The notes: generated by a model not told the origin, from the sequence alone. DNA of 35,091 nucleotides from JBCDGH01 sp038751365 (GCA_038751365.1 JBCDGH010000010.1:1-35091); one strand, 5' to 3'; positions 16,475 to 24,019 are shown, numbered from the stretch's first letter. Numbers and translations: made by a program.

Positions 16475-16825
16475 ATGTCTTTAGATAACTACCGGCATAC
16501 AATTATAACTAAACCTGTATATAGAAACGGAAAATATAATGGTGAAAAACATGTGGAACTGAGACTATATAAAAGCGATGGAGTGGGAGTTTTGAACCGC
16601 GATGGTAAAAGAGTATATCTTCCCCCAAAGTACTATGCATTAAGATTATGTTTATTCAAAAACAGATACCCCCAGTATGGGGACTGCTATAAAGTTGAAC
16701 CTGTAGATATACCCAAAGAAGCATTTGTACTGGAAGAACATGGTTCTAGCACTCTATCAATTGTAATTGTTTCACTAAGCTGCCTATTAATACGTGCAAC
16801 TCTCGTCGAAACTACAGACAGCTAG
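16475..16825 (+). CDS. Hypothetical protein with a C-terminal hydrophobic segment, 116 aa
   Basis: The first 90 residues are soluble, basic and rich in Tyr (KPVYRNGKYNGEKHVELRLY, then VYLPPKYYALRLCLF). A hydrophobic stretch near the end (STLSIVIVSLSCLLI, about 92-106) could anchor the protein by its tail. I do not recognise it. It is divergent from ftsK, with a short intergenic region, and convergent with the DUF4352-like gene. A long inverted repeat directly after its stop would end transcription. Confidence 0.6.
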   Translation: MSLDNYRHTIITKPVYRNGKYNGEKHVELRLYKSDGVGVLNRDGKRVYLPPKYYALRLCLFKNRYPQYGDCYKVEPVDIPKEAFVLEEHGSSTLSIVIVSLSCLLIRATLVETTDS

Positions 16826-16878
16826 TTTACTTTATATAAATACAATATCAAATTTACAATCTGATCATATAAAGTAAA
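16826..16878. terminator. Long inverted repeat between convergent genes
   Basis: TTTACTTTATAT (16826-16837) is perfectly complementary to ATATAAAGTAAA (16867-16878), a 12-bp stem with a 29-base loop. It begins right after the stop at 16825 and sits before the minus-strand stop at 16911. It could serve both strands, although the stem is all A-T apart from one G-C pair and has no strong T-run, so it is not a textbook terminator. Confidence 0.45.
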
Positions 16879-16910
16879 GTATTTTCAGTATTTAAATTGG
16901 TAAATGTAAT

Positions 16911-17942
16911 TTACTCTAACCTAAACTTGGACTCAAATACTTCTGGAGATTGAGGGTCGTAGGCATACTCATTATTATACTCAATATAGCTGCTTGAAGT
17001 TTGAAAATCTTTAGGTACTTCAAAAGTAAGCACATGCGAAATACTTACCTGAGGATTAATGGAAGAAAAATCGTACTCTACAGAATATGGATATAGCTCA
17101 TCGTCTTCTAAGTCAAATGAGTAAATATTCTCGAGGCTAGTTGTAGAATCATATTTAACACCCTCTTCGTTTACAAGTTGAAAAGAAAAATAGTCGGTAA
17201 AATCAACCGCCTCATTAGATAGATTCGTGAATAAAAAACTTGTTCTTACTAATTTGTTATTTGGATTTACCGGTTTAAGCTCGATTATCTCATCGGGAAA
17301 AAATTCATCAGGTTTAGTAAAGCTTTCTTGTACAGCTACATTATAAATTGACATTTCTATAGCATTTAAGCGTTGCTTGGTGCCGAATGCGATATCGTAC
17401 TCTACTGTATTAACATCGAGAGGTTCTGAAAGTCCAAACTTTGAATAATCAAAAAATAACTTAGTAAGTTTCCAACCACTATCCTCCTTAGTAATGTAGG
17501 CGGTTATCGGTACTGAGTATTTATCATCTGGTAAAGCAGGAGATGCTATGCTTGTTTCAAAAAAATATTTATTATCTTCGCGTTTGAGTTTACCACTAAA
17601 AGCTTCACCAAGATTATTAGCAAGCTTGCTAAGATCAAGCTCTCTCTTCATACCCTCAATAAATTCTTGGTCTATACGAGGGTCTGCAGCTTCTAGCACA
17701 GTTTCTTTGAAATTATCTATGATTTGATCTGAGTCTGAATACTCTTGGAATAACTCTAAGTCTTCATTAATAATAGCTTGAGATATTTGATAATAAGTAT
17801 GATTCGGTGAATTGACCCACCAGGCACCTATAGCCCCAAAAATACCTATTATAATTACGAAACCTACTAGGCTCATTATAAGTAATTTATTTTTTCTTTT
17901 TATTTTTGGAAACTCTTTCCCTTCAGCGATCTTTTTTGACAT
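16911..17942 (-). CDS. Membrane-anchored protein with a C-terminal DUF4352-like domain
   Basis: A basic N-terminus leads into one membrane segment (about 23-44, LLIMSLVGFVIIIGIFGAIGAW). The next 140 residues resemble the DUF2939-type layout in which a short motif follows a membrane anchor (YYQISQAIINEDLELFQEYSD) and a strand-rich region follows. The last 150 residues look like a DUF4352 immunoglobulin-like domain: NVAVQESF, LVRTSFLFTNLSNEAVDFTDYFSFQLVNEEG, and LTFEVPKD. Such domains are typical of surface lipoproteins and anchored proteins. TGTACA-17-TATACT upstream is a good promoter. Function is unknown. Confidence 0.75.
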   Translation of the reverse strand: MSKKIAEGKEFPKIKRKNKLLIMSLVGFVIIIGIFGAIGAWWVNSPNHTYYQISQAIINEDLELFQEYSDSDQIIDNFKETVLEAADPRIDQEFIEGMKRELDLSKLANNLGEAFSGKLKREDNKYFFETSIASPALPDDKYSVPITAYITKEDSGWKLTKLFFDYSKFGLSEPLDVNTVEYDIAFGTKQRLNAIEMSIYNVAVQESFTKPDEFFPDEIIELKPVNPNNKLVRTSFLFTNLSNEAVDFTDYFSFQLVNEEGVKYDSTTSLENIYSFDLEDDELYPYSVEYDFSSINPQVSISHVLTFEVPKDFQTSSSYIEYNNEYAYDPQSPEVFESKFRLE

Positions 17943-18013
17943 ATTTTTGTTTTAATATTTAATGCGAGAATAGTATATTTTACTTAAAACATTTTGTACA
18001 TACAATTACTAAT

Positions 18014-18036
18014 TGACAAAACCCTTAATTGGGGTA
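18014..18036 (+). promoter_or_regulatory. Candidate promoter for the tRNA-His/tRNA-Ala pair
   Basis: TTGACA (18013-18018) is followed about 16 bp later by TAACTA. A nearer TTGACA-17-GATTAT (18070-18098) abuts the tRNA itself and would start transcription inside it, so this upstream pair is preferred. The leader would include a perfect 18-bp palindrome at 18050-18067. Confidence 0.4.
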
Positions 18037-18049
18037 ACTAATTGGATTA

Positions 18050-18067
18050 GTAGCTAGTACTAGCTAC
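18050..18067. repeat. Perfect 18-bp palindrome
   Basis: GTAGCTAGTACTAGCTAC is identical to its reverse complement. It lies 32 bases before tRNA-His and would be either an operator or, in RNA, a short self-pairing element. No protein can be named for it. Confidence 0.6.
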
Positions 18068-18098
18068 ATTTGACACATTGTGCAAAAGACTTGATTAT

Positions 18099-18175
18099 GT
18101 TGGTCGTAGCTCAGTTGGTAGAGTCTCAGTTTGTGGAACTGATTGTCGCGGGTTCGAGCCCCGTCGGCCAACCCA
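18099..18175 (+). tRNA. tRNA-His(GUG)
   Basis: TTGGTCG pairs with CGGCCAA in the acceptor stem. The loop TTGTGGA gives anticodon GTG. The gene encodes the extra G at -1 (18099), paired with C73 (18172), the identity mark of histidine tRNAs, and an encoded CCA (18173-18175). The D-arm AGCTCAGTTGGTAGAG and T-arm GGTTCGAGCC are standard. Confidence 0.97.
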
Positions 18176-18189
18176 TATCTTATACAGTC

Positions 18190-18263
18190 GGGCCCTTAGT
18201 TTAGCGGTAAAATATCTCCTTTGCACGGAGGGGTGAAGGGTTCAATTCCCTTAGGGTCCACCA
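18190..18263 (+). tRNA. tRNA-Ala(UGC)
   Basis: The acceptor stem GGGCCCT pairs with AGGGTCC and contains the G3-U70 wobble that marks alanine tRNAs. The anticodon loop TTTGCAC gives TGC. Discriminator A and CCA are encoded. It follows tRNA-His by 14 bases, so both are probably in one transcript. A weak CTCC/GGAG hairpin with a T-rich tail (about 18275-18301) could end it. Confidence 0.97.
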
Positions 18264-18353
18264 TAAAAATTTCATACTCCCTTGGTGGAGAATTTTTGTT
18301 TTGACATCATAACTTTTATTTTTAAAGCTTTATCTGAATTTATTGAAAGTTAT

Positions 18354-18782
18354 ATGAACATGTTCAAACCAGTAAAAGCTAGCAACGTTCAAGAATATCT
18401 AGACTCAGTACCTGAACCAAGAAAAGAAATTATAAACTTTATCCATGATTTTATTCAGAAATCTGTACCCAAACTTGAGCCTTGGTTAGCCTATAATATG
18501 CTAGGGTACGGCAAGTTTGATTACATAAACTACAAAAAAGAAAATATTAAGTGGCCTGTAATTGCCCTGGCCAACCAGAAGAGTTACGTGAGCGTATATG
18601 TATGCTCTCTTGAAGATAATCAGTACCTATCAGAAATATACAAAGATCAGTTGGGTAAAGTAAGTGTAGGCAAAAGCTGTATTAGATTCAAAAAACTTGA
18701 AGATATGAATTTACCAATACTCCAAGAAGTGCTAGAAAAAGCTGCCCAGAAGCCTGGATTAGTGAGTGCAGCTATGAAATAG
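18354..18782 (+). CDS. DUF1801/YdhG-like family protein
   Basis: The protein is soluble, about 142 residues from the ATG at 18354. It matches the DUF1801 pattern: NVQEYLDSVPEPRKEIINFIHDFI, then LEPWLAYNMLGYGKF, then strands with VIALANQKSYVSVYV, and a C-terminal SVGKSCIRFKKLEDMN with a helical end. Members share a CyaY/frataxin-like fold and have no agreed function. An in-frame TTG at 18282 would add 24 residues that do not fit the family and would overlap the tRNA terminator. Its last 11 bases overlap the minus-strand gene ending at 18772. Confidence 0.75.
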   Translation: MNMFKPVKASNVQEYLDSVPEPRKEIINFIHDFIQKSVPKLEPWLAYNMLGYGKFDYINYKKENIKWPVIALANQKSYVSVYVCSLEDNQYLSEIYKDQLGKVSVGKSCIRFKKLEDMNLPILQEVLEKAAQKPGLVSAAMK

Positions 18783-19371
18783 TTACTGCTTGAATTACTT
18801 GAGTATCCTGCTTAATCTTTTTTCCTCCATCATCGTATTTTTTTAACGGACTAGTTGGATTTAAGTGGTGCCTGACTATGTTTGTAATATAATCAATCCT
18901 GCGCTGAGGAAAATTTAGATAACTACAAATCCTGACTGCCATTTCACTACCAAGTAATTCATGACATCTATACCCTGAATTACCGTTAGCTTTCTCTACT
19001 CTAGTAAAAGGCTTGGCAATATCGTGTAAGAGAGCAGACCAGCGTAAGTCTAGCTGCCCTTGAGGAACAGCCTCAATTACATTCAGAGTATGCTCCCATA
19101 GGGTAAAATCATGGAAAGGAGTATTTTGATCGTAGTTTTTCTGCAAACTAAGCTCCGGAATCAATACACCCAATAATCCGCTGTCCATTAATAAATTCAA
19201 GCCATTTCTAACATGCTTACTTAGAATAATTTTATCAAGCTCTGATAGAATCTTAACTTTTGGCAAACTTAAAATATTAAACTTATCAGCACATATAGTT
19301 GACCAAACTTCCAGACTAATCGGAATTTGATTTTCTATACTTAATCTTATAATTTTTAGTTGATTTTCCAT
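18772..19371 (-). CDS. HD-domain fragment of a CCA-adding enzyme, nucleotidyltransferase head absent
   Basis: The sequence matches the C-terminal part of bacterial tRNA nucleotidyltransferases and poly(A) polymerases: LPKVKILSELDKIILSKHVR, LLMDSGLLGVLIPEL, then the HD motif LDLRWSALLHDIAKP and RVEKANGNSGYRCHELLGSEMA. The N-terminal head (GGxVRD and the DxD catalytic pair) is missing, and no matching piece lies in the 100 bases before the upstream gene. It could act as a stand-alone HD phosphohydrolase, or it could be a relic. All four tRNAs here have encoded CCA, so loss of CCA addition would cost less. It ends within the DUF1801 gene (11-base overlap). Confidence 0.75.
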   Translation of the reverse strand: MENQLKIIRLSIENQIPISLEVWSTICADKFNILSLPKVKILSELDKIILSKHVRNGLNLLMDSGLLGVLIPELSLQKNYDQNTPFHDFTLWEHTLNVIEAVPQGQLDLRWSALLHDIAKPFTRVEKANGNSGYRCHELLGSEMAVRICSYLNFPQRRIDYITNIVRHHLNPTSPLKKYDDGGKKIKQDTQVIQAVTIS

Positions 19372-19423
19372 TTGATCATATTACGTTTAGTTAATCACAG
19401 CCAATTTCACTTGACTTGGCAAA

Positions 19424-19454
19424 TAAAAAATACCCTCAACATTGCTGGAGGGTA
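19424..19454 (-). terminator. Intrinsic terminator after the lipoprotein gene
   Basis: On the minus strand a 7-bp stem (TACCCTC with GAGGGTA, loop of 10) is followed by six T and more T-rich sequence. It lies 20 bases beyond the stop at 19475. Confidence 0.85.
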
Positions 19455-19474
19455 ATAATCATAGATCGAAATTC

Positions 19475-19954
19475 TTAATCAGTGTTAAATTTAATTTTTA
19501 GATTTTTTCTCATCTCTATTCTGATTGCTGTTATTTGATCTGGGTCCAGATTGCCTTTGTCAATATATTCATATTCACCAAAGTCAAGCACTTGCCTTAT
19601 ATTGTTTACTTTCAGAATACGCCTACCAGAGTCTTCGTAAGCAAGCTTTCTAAAGTTTTTACTCAAAGTATTATCTTTATTCAGTAGATATTCTTTCAGC
19701 TTATCACATAACATGCTGTAAGAACCACTGCTCTTCTCAAAATCATCATAAACGCAAGGATCGAGTTGATCGCTGCTTTTCTGCTCAGATATAGCTTTTT
19801 CTTCTTTTTCTAAAATATCTTCAGAAAACTGATACCCTTCAATAGGTTGATTGTTATAAGATTCTTCGAGACTTTCTTGCTTTAATTCAGTATTTCCAGA
19901 ACAGCTAGAAACTAAAACTACTGACGCTAAGAGAACAACTAAACTAGACTTCAT
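19475..19954 (-). CDS. Putative lipoprotein, 159 aa
   Basis: From ATG at 19954 the protein starts MKSSLVVLLASVVLVSSCSG, a short signal peptide with a lipobox-like VSSC, so it would be lipid-anchored at Cys18. The mature part is acidic and Ser/Glu-rich at first (ESLEESYNNQ, KAISEQKSSDQ), then a small folded region with two Cys (PCVYDDFEK, MLCDKLKEY). I do not recognise the domain. An upstream in-frame start at 20053 would bury the signal peptide and is rejected. It has its own terminator. Confidence 0.7.
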   Translation of the reverse strand: MKSSLVVLLASVVLVSSCSGNTELKQESLEESYNNQPIEGYQFSEDILEKEEKAISEQKSSDQLDPCVYDDFEKSSGSYSMLCDKLKEYLLNKDNTLSKNFRKLAYEDSGRRILKVNNIRQVLDFGEYEYIDKGNLDPDQITAIRIEMRKNLKIKFNTD

Positions 19955-20123
19955 GAGAAAGAGAAGAGTAGTGAAAAACAAATCTACCCTCGAATTAAAT
20001 TCAGACACGACACAAACAAAACTGTCAAAATTACCTTTTTCGTATTTTCTCAAAAAATTTTACAAAGGCTAAGGTTTGTGTATTAATGATTATCAGTTAT
20101 TTTTAAACAAATGCTTTAGTTTA

Positions 20124-20768
20124 ATGCCAAACAACACAACTCAAAAACCTGAAATCATATACTTTTATGACGCTTTATGTGGCTGGTGCTATGGTTTTTC
20201 AACAGTAATTAGTAAGTTACATGAAAAATACAAGTCAGAAATAGATTTTCAAGTAGTTTCCGGAGGCATGATTTTGGGTAATCGTATTGGCCCTATTGGA
20301 GAAGCAGCTCCTTACATTAAGTGGGCTTATAAAGAGGTAGAAGAAAAAACAGGTATCAAGTTCGGAAGAAACTTCTTGGAGGTATTGAATAATGGTAATA
20401 CTATTTTTACTTCGTTACCAGCAGCTATGGCAATGTCAGTGTTCAAAGAATTAGATCAACAAAACCAGATTCCATTTAGCCAAGCAATTCAAAAGACTAT
20501 TTATTATGAGGGAAAAGACCCAGCAAATCTGCAAACTTTCATTGACCTAGTTAGTGAATTCAATATCGATAAGCAAAAATTCACAGCTAAAATTAACTCT
20601 CAGAAAGCTATTGACTTAGCTCATATCGACTTTTCACTTACTCAATCACTTAGCGTAAACGGTTTTCCAACAATTGTGTTAAATTATAATAATCAACAAC
20701 AGATTATTGCCAGAGGATATGTAGCTTATCCTGTTTTAGATCAGATTATTAGCAATTTAAAATTATAA
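20124..20768 (+). CDS. DsbA/FrnE-like thioredoxin-fold protein
   Basis: The thioredoxin-fold DsbA family includes oxidoreductases with CxxC sites. Here the active site is Cys19-Gly-Trp-Cys22 in YFYDALCGWCYGF. The inserted helical domain follows (about 45-155), and a cis-Pro loop is seen in VNGFPTIVLN. The CGWC site with the FxD start and no signal peptide (from ATG at 20124) resembles cytoplasmic FrnE-like members. The upstream in-frame start at 20076 adds residues unlike the family. Substrates are unknown. The gene is head to head with the lipoprotein gene and is followed by an 8-bp inverted repeat. Confidence 0.85.
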   Translation: MPNNTTQKPEIIYFYDALCGWCYGFSTVISKLHEKYKSEIDFQVVSGGMILGNRIGPIGEAAPYIKWAYKEVEEKTGIKFGRNFLEVLNNGNTIFTSLPAAMAMSVFKELDQQNQIPFSQAIQKTIYYEGKDPANLQTFIDLVSEFNIDKQKFTAKINSQKAIDLAHIDFSLTQSLSVNGFPTIVLNYNNQQQIIARGYVAYPVLDQIISNLKL

Positions 20769-20880
20769 AAACCTAGAAAATAGCTTGAGATAAGTCAATA
20801 ATTCTAGGTACAAAATTACAAAGATTTTGGCGAGGAGGTTTTGAATGAGCAGCCCTCGCGAAAAACAAAGAATTTAAAAA
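20769..20880 (+). ncRNA. Candidate structured RNA or leader region
   Basis: Two hairpins follow the DsbA-like gene. The first pairs ACCTAGAA (20770-20777) with TTCTAGGT (20801-20808) and encloses a small TTGA/TCAA helix. The second pairs GCGAGG (20830-20835) with CCTCGC (20854-20859) and hides part of a strong GGAGG ribosome binding site. Together they suggest a folded RNA. The first could simply be the end of the upstream transcript. I cannot match a known RNA family. Confidence 0.35.
20845..20877 (+). CDS. Possible 10-residue micro-ORF
   Basis: ATG at 20845 opens MSSPREKQRI and ends in TAA at 20875-20877. GAGGAGG ends 6 bases before the ATG, the best Shine-Dalgarno in the window, while most full genes here have none. 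The site is within the second hairpin described for this region. A leader peptide or a chance match are both possible. Confidence 0.3.
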   Translation: MSSPREKQRI

Positions 20881-20918
20881 TTAATTTCCGTCAAGTTTTA
20901 GTCAAAATAATAAAGTAT

Positions 20919-20947
20919 TTGAAATCTCCTAGGCACATCTGTATATT
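20919..20947 (+). promoter_or_regulatory. Promoter of the 20987 gene
   Basis: TTGAAA (20919-20924) and TATATT (20942-20947) are 17 bp apart. The leader would be about 33 bases with a GGAG ribosome binding site at 20978-20982. Confidence 0.55.
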
Positions 20948-20986
20948 TGTGCAATAATATACATGTAATTTACAGCTGGAGCTGAA

Positions 20987-21466
20987 ATGCTGCTGCCGAG
21001 TTTATTTTTCGATGATACTCCAGAACAATTTCATAGTAATGAGATTAGCCACATTCACAACCCAAAAACTCTTGAGGAAAAAGATAAATTCGCCGATTTG
21101 GCTAAATTAGCTAAAGAATTTGCAAAAGTATCTGAAGAATGGGAAGGGTTTGCCGAAGAATCTGACATTGAGTTCGATGAAATCAGTGTATTTAAGCTTA
21201 TAAGAGAAAAAACCTTTAGAAACAATGAAGAAGCTCTTTATAAGAGTAAACAATACCTGCTTGTTCTCATACAGCCGAATTATATGTTTATATATTCTAG
21301 GATGGGAATAAGATATACCTATATGACTATAGGAGTCTACGGTTATATCTTAAAAATCTGCTCTAAGGACGCACTTGTGCAGTGCAGTTCAGATAATGAT
21401 GAAAGTATGATTCTTTTAAAGAGATTTCTAAGTACTATCATTAACGTCCAGTGTTGGTATATGTAA
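20987..21466 (+). CDS. Hypothetical protein, 159 aa
   Basis: The first 70 residues are acidic and helical (LEEKDKFADLAKLAKEF, VSEEWEGFAEESD). The rest is mixed strand and helix (YLLVLIQPNYMFIYS, TYMTIGVYGYILKIC) with a hydrophobic character but no clean membrane segment. I do not recognise it. It is flanked by a promoter, a GGAG site and a strong terminator, so it is very probably an independent expressed gene. Confidence 0.75.
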   Translation: MLLPSLFFDDTPEQFHSNEISHIHNPKTLEEKDKFADLAKLAKEFAKVSEEWEGFAEESDIEFDEISVFKLIREKTFRNNEEALYKSKQYLLVLIQPNYMFIYSRMGIRYTYMTIGVYGYILKICSKDALVQCSSDNDESMILLKRFLSTIINVQCWYM

Positions 21467-21474
21467 ATTATAAT

Positions 21475-21508
21475 CTACCTTCCAGAAATGTTGAAGGTAG
21501 TTTTTGTT
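21475..21508 (+). terminator. Intrinsic terminator after the 20987 gene
   Basis: CTACCTTC (21475-21482) pairs perfectly with GAAGGTAG (21493-21500), followed by TTTTTGTT. It begins 8 bases after the stop. Confidence 0.92.
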
Positions 21509-21553
21509 CTACCTCTGAATTTACTATATTAAGTAAAGTCTTCTAAAAAATTC

Positions 21554-21850
21554 CTACTTTCCTACTTTCCTCTTCACAATTTCTTCGACTTTTTTGTCTT
21601 CCCAATCTTTAAAGACTGAAGATCCAAGTGTGTATAATTCAATTGCTTGCAAACCTATGGCGATACCCCAACCGAATAATACCCAGTATGACCAATCCCA
21701 TGACCCATCTGGAACAACATCAATTAATAACAAAAAAATGTTTACTAGTGTATAGATGCCAAGATGATAATAGAAATCTTTAATTTTATTTACTTCTCTT
21801 CTAGCTTGTTCATAAGCTTCTGCTTTTGAGATAGATGATTTTTCAGACAT
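21554..21850 (-). CDS. 2TM-domain membrane protein
   Basis: The sequence matches the small 2TM-domain family: a charged start with EAYEQARREVNKIKDFYYHLGIY, a first hydrophobic helix (LGIYTLVNIFLLLIDVV, about 30-46), a WDWSYW turn, a second helix (WVLFGWGIAIGLQAIELY, about 56-73), then a charged KDWEDKKVEEIVKRK tail. In many bacteria this unit is attached to histidine kinases or stands alone with no known role. Both ends should face the cytoplasm. It stands alone, convergent with the preceding gene. Confidence 0.85.
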   Translation of the reverse strand: MSEKSSISKAEAYEQARREVNKIKDFYYHLGIYTLVNIFLLLIDVVPDGSWDWSYWVLFGWGIAIGLQAIELYTLGSSVFKDWEDKKVEEIVKRKVGK

Positions 21851-21933
21851 ATTAAGATCAATAATATTACTATATTACAAGTATGATCAAAAATTATAGT
21901 TTTATCAAACTCAGATTGAATCTACAATATAAA

Positions 21934-21963
21934 TTGACAATTTAATCCAAAAAAAACTAGGAT
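21934..21963 (+). promoter_or_regulatory. Promoter of parB
   Basis: TTGACA (21934-21939) and TAGGAT (21958-21963) are 18 bp apart. A start near 21970 would give a leader of about 16 bases without a Shine-Dalgarno sequence. Confidence 0.5.
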
Positions 21964-21985
21964 CAATTATTAAATATTCTACTTC

Positions 21986-22852
21986 ATGCCATTAGGAAAG
22001 TCTTTGGGAAATATACTTGATGATTACTTTGGTGATCAGGCTCTTGAGATGAGTTTGAATACCAATAGTAAAACCCAGTCGATAACGACAAACATACCTA
22101 TTTCTGAAGTACAAATAGGCTCGCACCAAACAAGAAGTCAATTTGATTTTGAGAAAATACAAAGCCTCGCTCAGAACATTAAAGAAAATGGATTGATTCA
22201 CCCAGTAATGGTAATCTCAAGACCCAACGCAACTCCTGGTTCGAAAGAATATATTCTCTTATCAGGTGAAAGGCGCCTACGAGCCTGTAAACTACTTGGT
22301 TGGAAAGAAATATTGGCTATTGTAAAACCAAGTCAAAGTCTGTCTAACCAACAGCAAGCAATGATTAGTGCAATGGAGAATCTTCAAAGAGAAGACTTAA
22401 GTGCTATCGAACTTTCAAACACATTCCTAATGCTCATTAAGACACAAAATATATCTGAATCTAGATTAGCAGAAATACTTGGTCATACTACACAATATGT
22501 AAAAAATTATTTAAGACTACAGACCCTTGGTAAAGCGGTTAAACAAGCTCTCCTTAATAGAACAATTGGTGAAGGACAGGCAAGACACCTTGTAGGTCTT
22601 GATGAACTCGCTCAAGAAGCCTTCCTAGAAGAAATAATTAGTAAAAATTTAACAGTAAAAGAGGTTATAAGGTTGCTGAATAAACCATCGCGAAAAGCAC
22701 CGTTAGTCGAAATTAAGTCAAAAATACACAATCTCAATAGTGATATTTTGAACCAAGCTAACCGACTTGCAGAAAAATTTCCTAACGCCAAATTGAAATG
22801 TACTGGTGACGGATCTAAAGGTAGGATATTAATAACTTGGTCAGAAAACTAA
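21986..22852 (+). CDS. parB: Chromosome-partitioning protein ParB
   Basis: ParB is a CTP-dependent DNA clamp that loads at parS and works with the ParA ATPase to segregate the origin. The CTP-binding motifs are present: HQTRSQFDFEKIQSLAQNIKENG (box I-like), LLSGERRLRAC (the GERR box, about 91-101) and AMISAMENLQREDLSAIE. The central helix-turn-helix (ISESRLAEILGHTTQYVKNYLRL) binds parS, and a C-terminal helical domain (about 235-288) would dimerise it. It is full length. parA is not adjacent, which is unusual, and I see no TGTTTCACGTGAAACA-like parS in the window. Confidence 0.94.
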   Translation: MPLGKSLGNILDDYFGDQALEMSLNTNSKTQSITTNIPISEVQIGSHQTRSQFDFEKIQSLAQNIKENGLIHPVMVISRPNATPGSKEYILLSGERRLRACKLLGWKEILAIVKPSQSLSNQQQAMISAMENLQREDLSAIELSNTFLMLIKTQNISESRLAEILGHTTQYVKNYLRLQTLGKAVKQALLNRTIGEGQARHLVGLDELAQEAFLEEIISKNLTVKEVIRLLNKPSRKAPLVEIKSKIHNLNSDILNQANRLAEKFPNAKLKCTGDGSKGRILITWSEN

Positions 22853-22992
22853 ATCTGTATTAGCTTTTCCTTTAAAATTTTTCAAAATGTCTATAATTAG
22901 TTGCGTTTATATATTCAAGGCTTAGTTGTTTTGAGTTTCTGCAAGTTCCTTTTTGATTGCCTTTGTAACCTTTAGTATGAATAAATTTAAAG

Positions 22993-23021
22993 TTTACAAC
23001 ATTGATTATGTTAAATATAAT
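22993..23021 (+). promoter_or_regulatory. Promoter of the 23063 gene
   Basis: TTTACA (22993-22998) and a perfect TATAAT (23016-23021) are exactly 17 bp apart, the best sigma-70 match in the window. The leader contains the 10-bp palindrome CGTTTAAACG (23043-23052). Confidence 0.75.
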
Positions 23022-23062
23022 GAGAATGTACAGGTAAGAGAGCGTTTAAACGAACAACAAAT

Positions 23063-23305
23063 ATGAACTCTGAAATCAACAAAAAGCTTACAGAACAAAC
23101 AGAATCAGCTAATACAAACAAAAAAAATAATTTAAAAAGCTTAGAAATAAAGCAAAACTTAACTTTTGGACTACTTTTAATTGGTCTATTGGTGGCTGGC
23201 TTCAGTATTGGAGCTGTTATGAATCTACTAGACCACCCTCAGAAGGAGAATACTATCTATACTAGAAAGGCTGAAGCCTCAGAAGTAAATGAAATGAACA
23301 AGTAA
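23063..23305 (+). CDS. Small single-pass membrane protein, 80 aa
   Basis: A polar, Asn/Lys-rich N-terminus is followed by one hydrophobic segment (LTFGLLLIGLLVAGFSIGAVM, about 34-54) and a short charged tail ending in KAEASEVNEMNK. There is no family I recognise. The strong promoter suggests good expression. It ends 3 bases before the convergent rnc stop, so the two genes share their termination region. Confidence 0.65.
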   Translation: MNSEINKKLTEQTESANTNKKNNLKSLEIKQNLTFGLLLIGLLVAGFSIGAVMNLLDHPQKENTIYTRKAEASEVNEMNK

Positions 23306-23308
23306 GTC

Positions 23309-24019
23309 TCAAAATTTGACTACAGCAAACCTACCTTGGAGTATCTTCAAGGCTATTCCTGCTGAAGCTGTCTCTGCGTCTTGCTTAGACCTCCCAGATG
23401 CTTGACCTAGTAGTTCACCACCTATCCACACTCCCACAGTAAAGACTTTTTCATGATCCCTACCCTGACTGGAAATGACTCTGTACTGTGGTGTGTAGTG
23501 AGTATGTTTCTGACTAAATTCTTGTAGTAAGGTTTTATGATCCTTATAGCTTTGGGTGGTCAATATATCTTCTAGTCTAGACAATATGTGTGTATTCACA
23601 AAAGCAACACTAGGTTCCATACCTCCATCAAGATATATAGCACCTATTACCGCTTCAACTCCATCAGCTACTATAGTTAACCTGGCTTTACCTAATTCCT
23701 CTTTTTCGCCTTTGCTTAGAAGAATTTCTTGATCTAGACCTAGAGAGTTACCTACTTCGCCGATAAGTTTATAGTTTACTAGAGCAGCTCTAACTGCCGT
23801 CATCAGACCCTCGCTCTGAGAGTAATTAACGTATAAATGCTCTGTTACAACTAACTCCAGCACTGCATCCCCCAAAAACTCCAACCTTTCATTGTGCTCA
23901 TTAATGGTAACGTCTTTATCTTTTTCATTGAGGTAAGATCTATGAACAAGCGCTTGTTTGAGAAGTGCCACATTCCTAAAATTATAGCGAATATCTTGTT
24001 GTACTTTATCGAGATTCAT
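23309..24019 (-). CDS. rnc: Ribonuclease III
   Basis: RNase III cuts double-stranded RNA, including rRNA precursors. The catalytic domain carries the signature NERLEFLGDAVLELVV and the later Asp/Glu pair in VADGVEAVIGAIYLDGG. A double-stranded-RNA-binding domain closes the protein (DHKTLLQEFSQKH, then YRVISSQGRDHEKVFTVGVWIGG and GRSKQDAETASAGIALKIL). Both domains are complete. I chose ATG at 24019 (MNLDKVQQDI), because the 10 residues gained from 24049 are hydrophobic and unlike the family. It ends in TGA, direct evidence that UGA is a stop here. It diverges from the S6-S18 gene. Confidence 0.96.
   Translation of the reverse strand: MNLDKVQQDIRYNFRNVALLKQALVHRSYLNEKDKDVTINEHNERLEFLGDAVLELVVTEHLYVNYSQSEGLMTAVRAALVNYKLIGEVGNSLGLDQEILLSKGEKEELGKARLTIVADGVEAVIGAIYLDGGMEPSVAFVNTHILSRLEDILTTQSYKDHKTLLQEFSQKHTHYTPQYRVISSQGRDHEKVFTVGVWIGGELLGQASGRSKQDAETASAGIALKILQGRFAVVKF

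Noticed and set aside
18070..18098. TTGACA-17-GATTAT as the tRNA-His promoter
   Set aside because: The -10 box touches the first base of the tRNA, so transcription would start inside it. An upstream pair fits better.
23309..24019. UGA recoded to glycine, as in SR1/Gracilibacteria
   Set aside because: rnc ends in TGA at its normal C-terminus, the 7349 frame also ends in TGA, and no gene needs UGA read as an amino acid.
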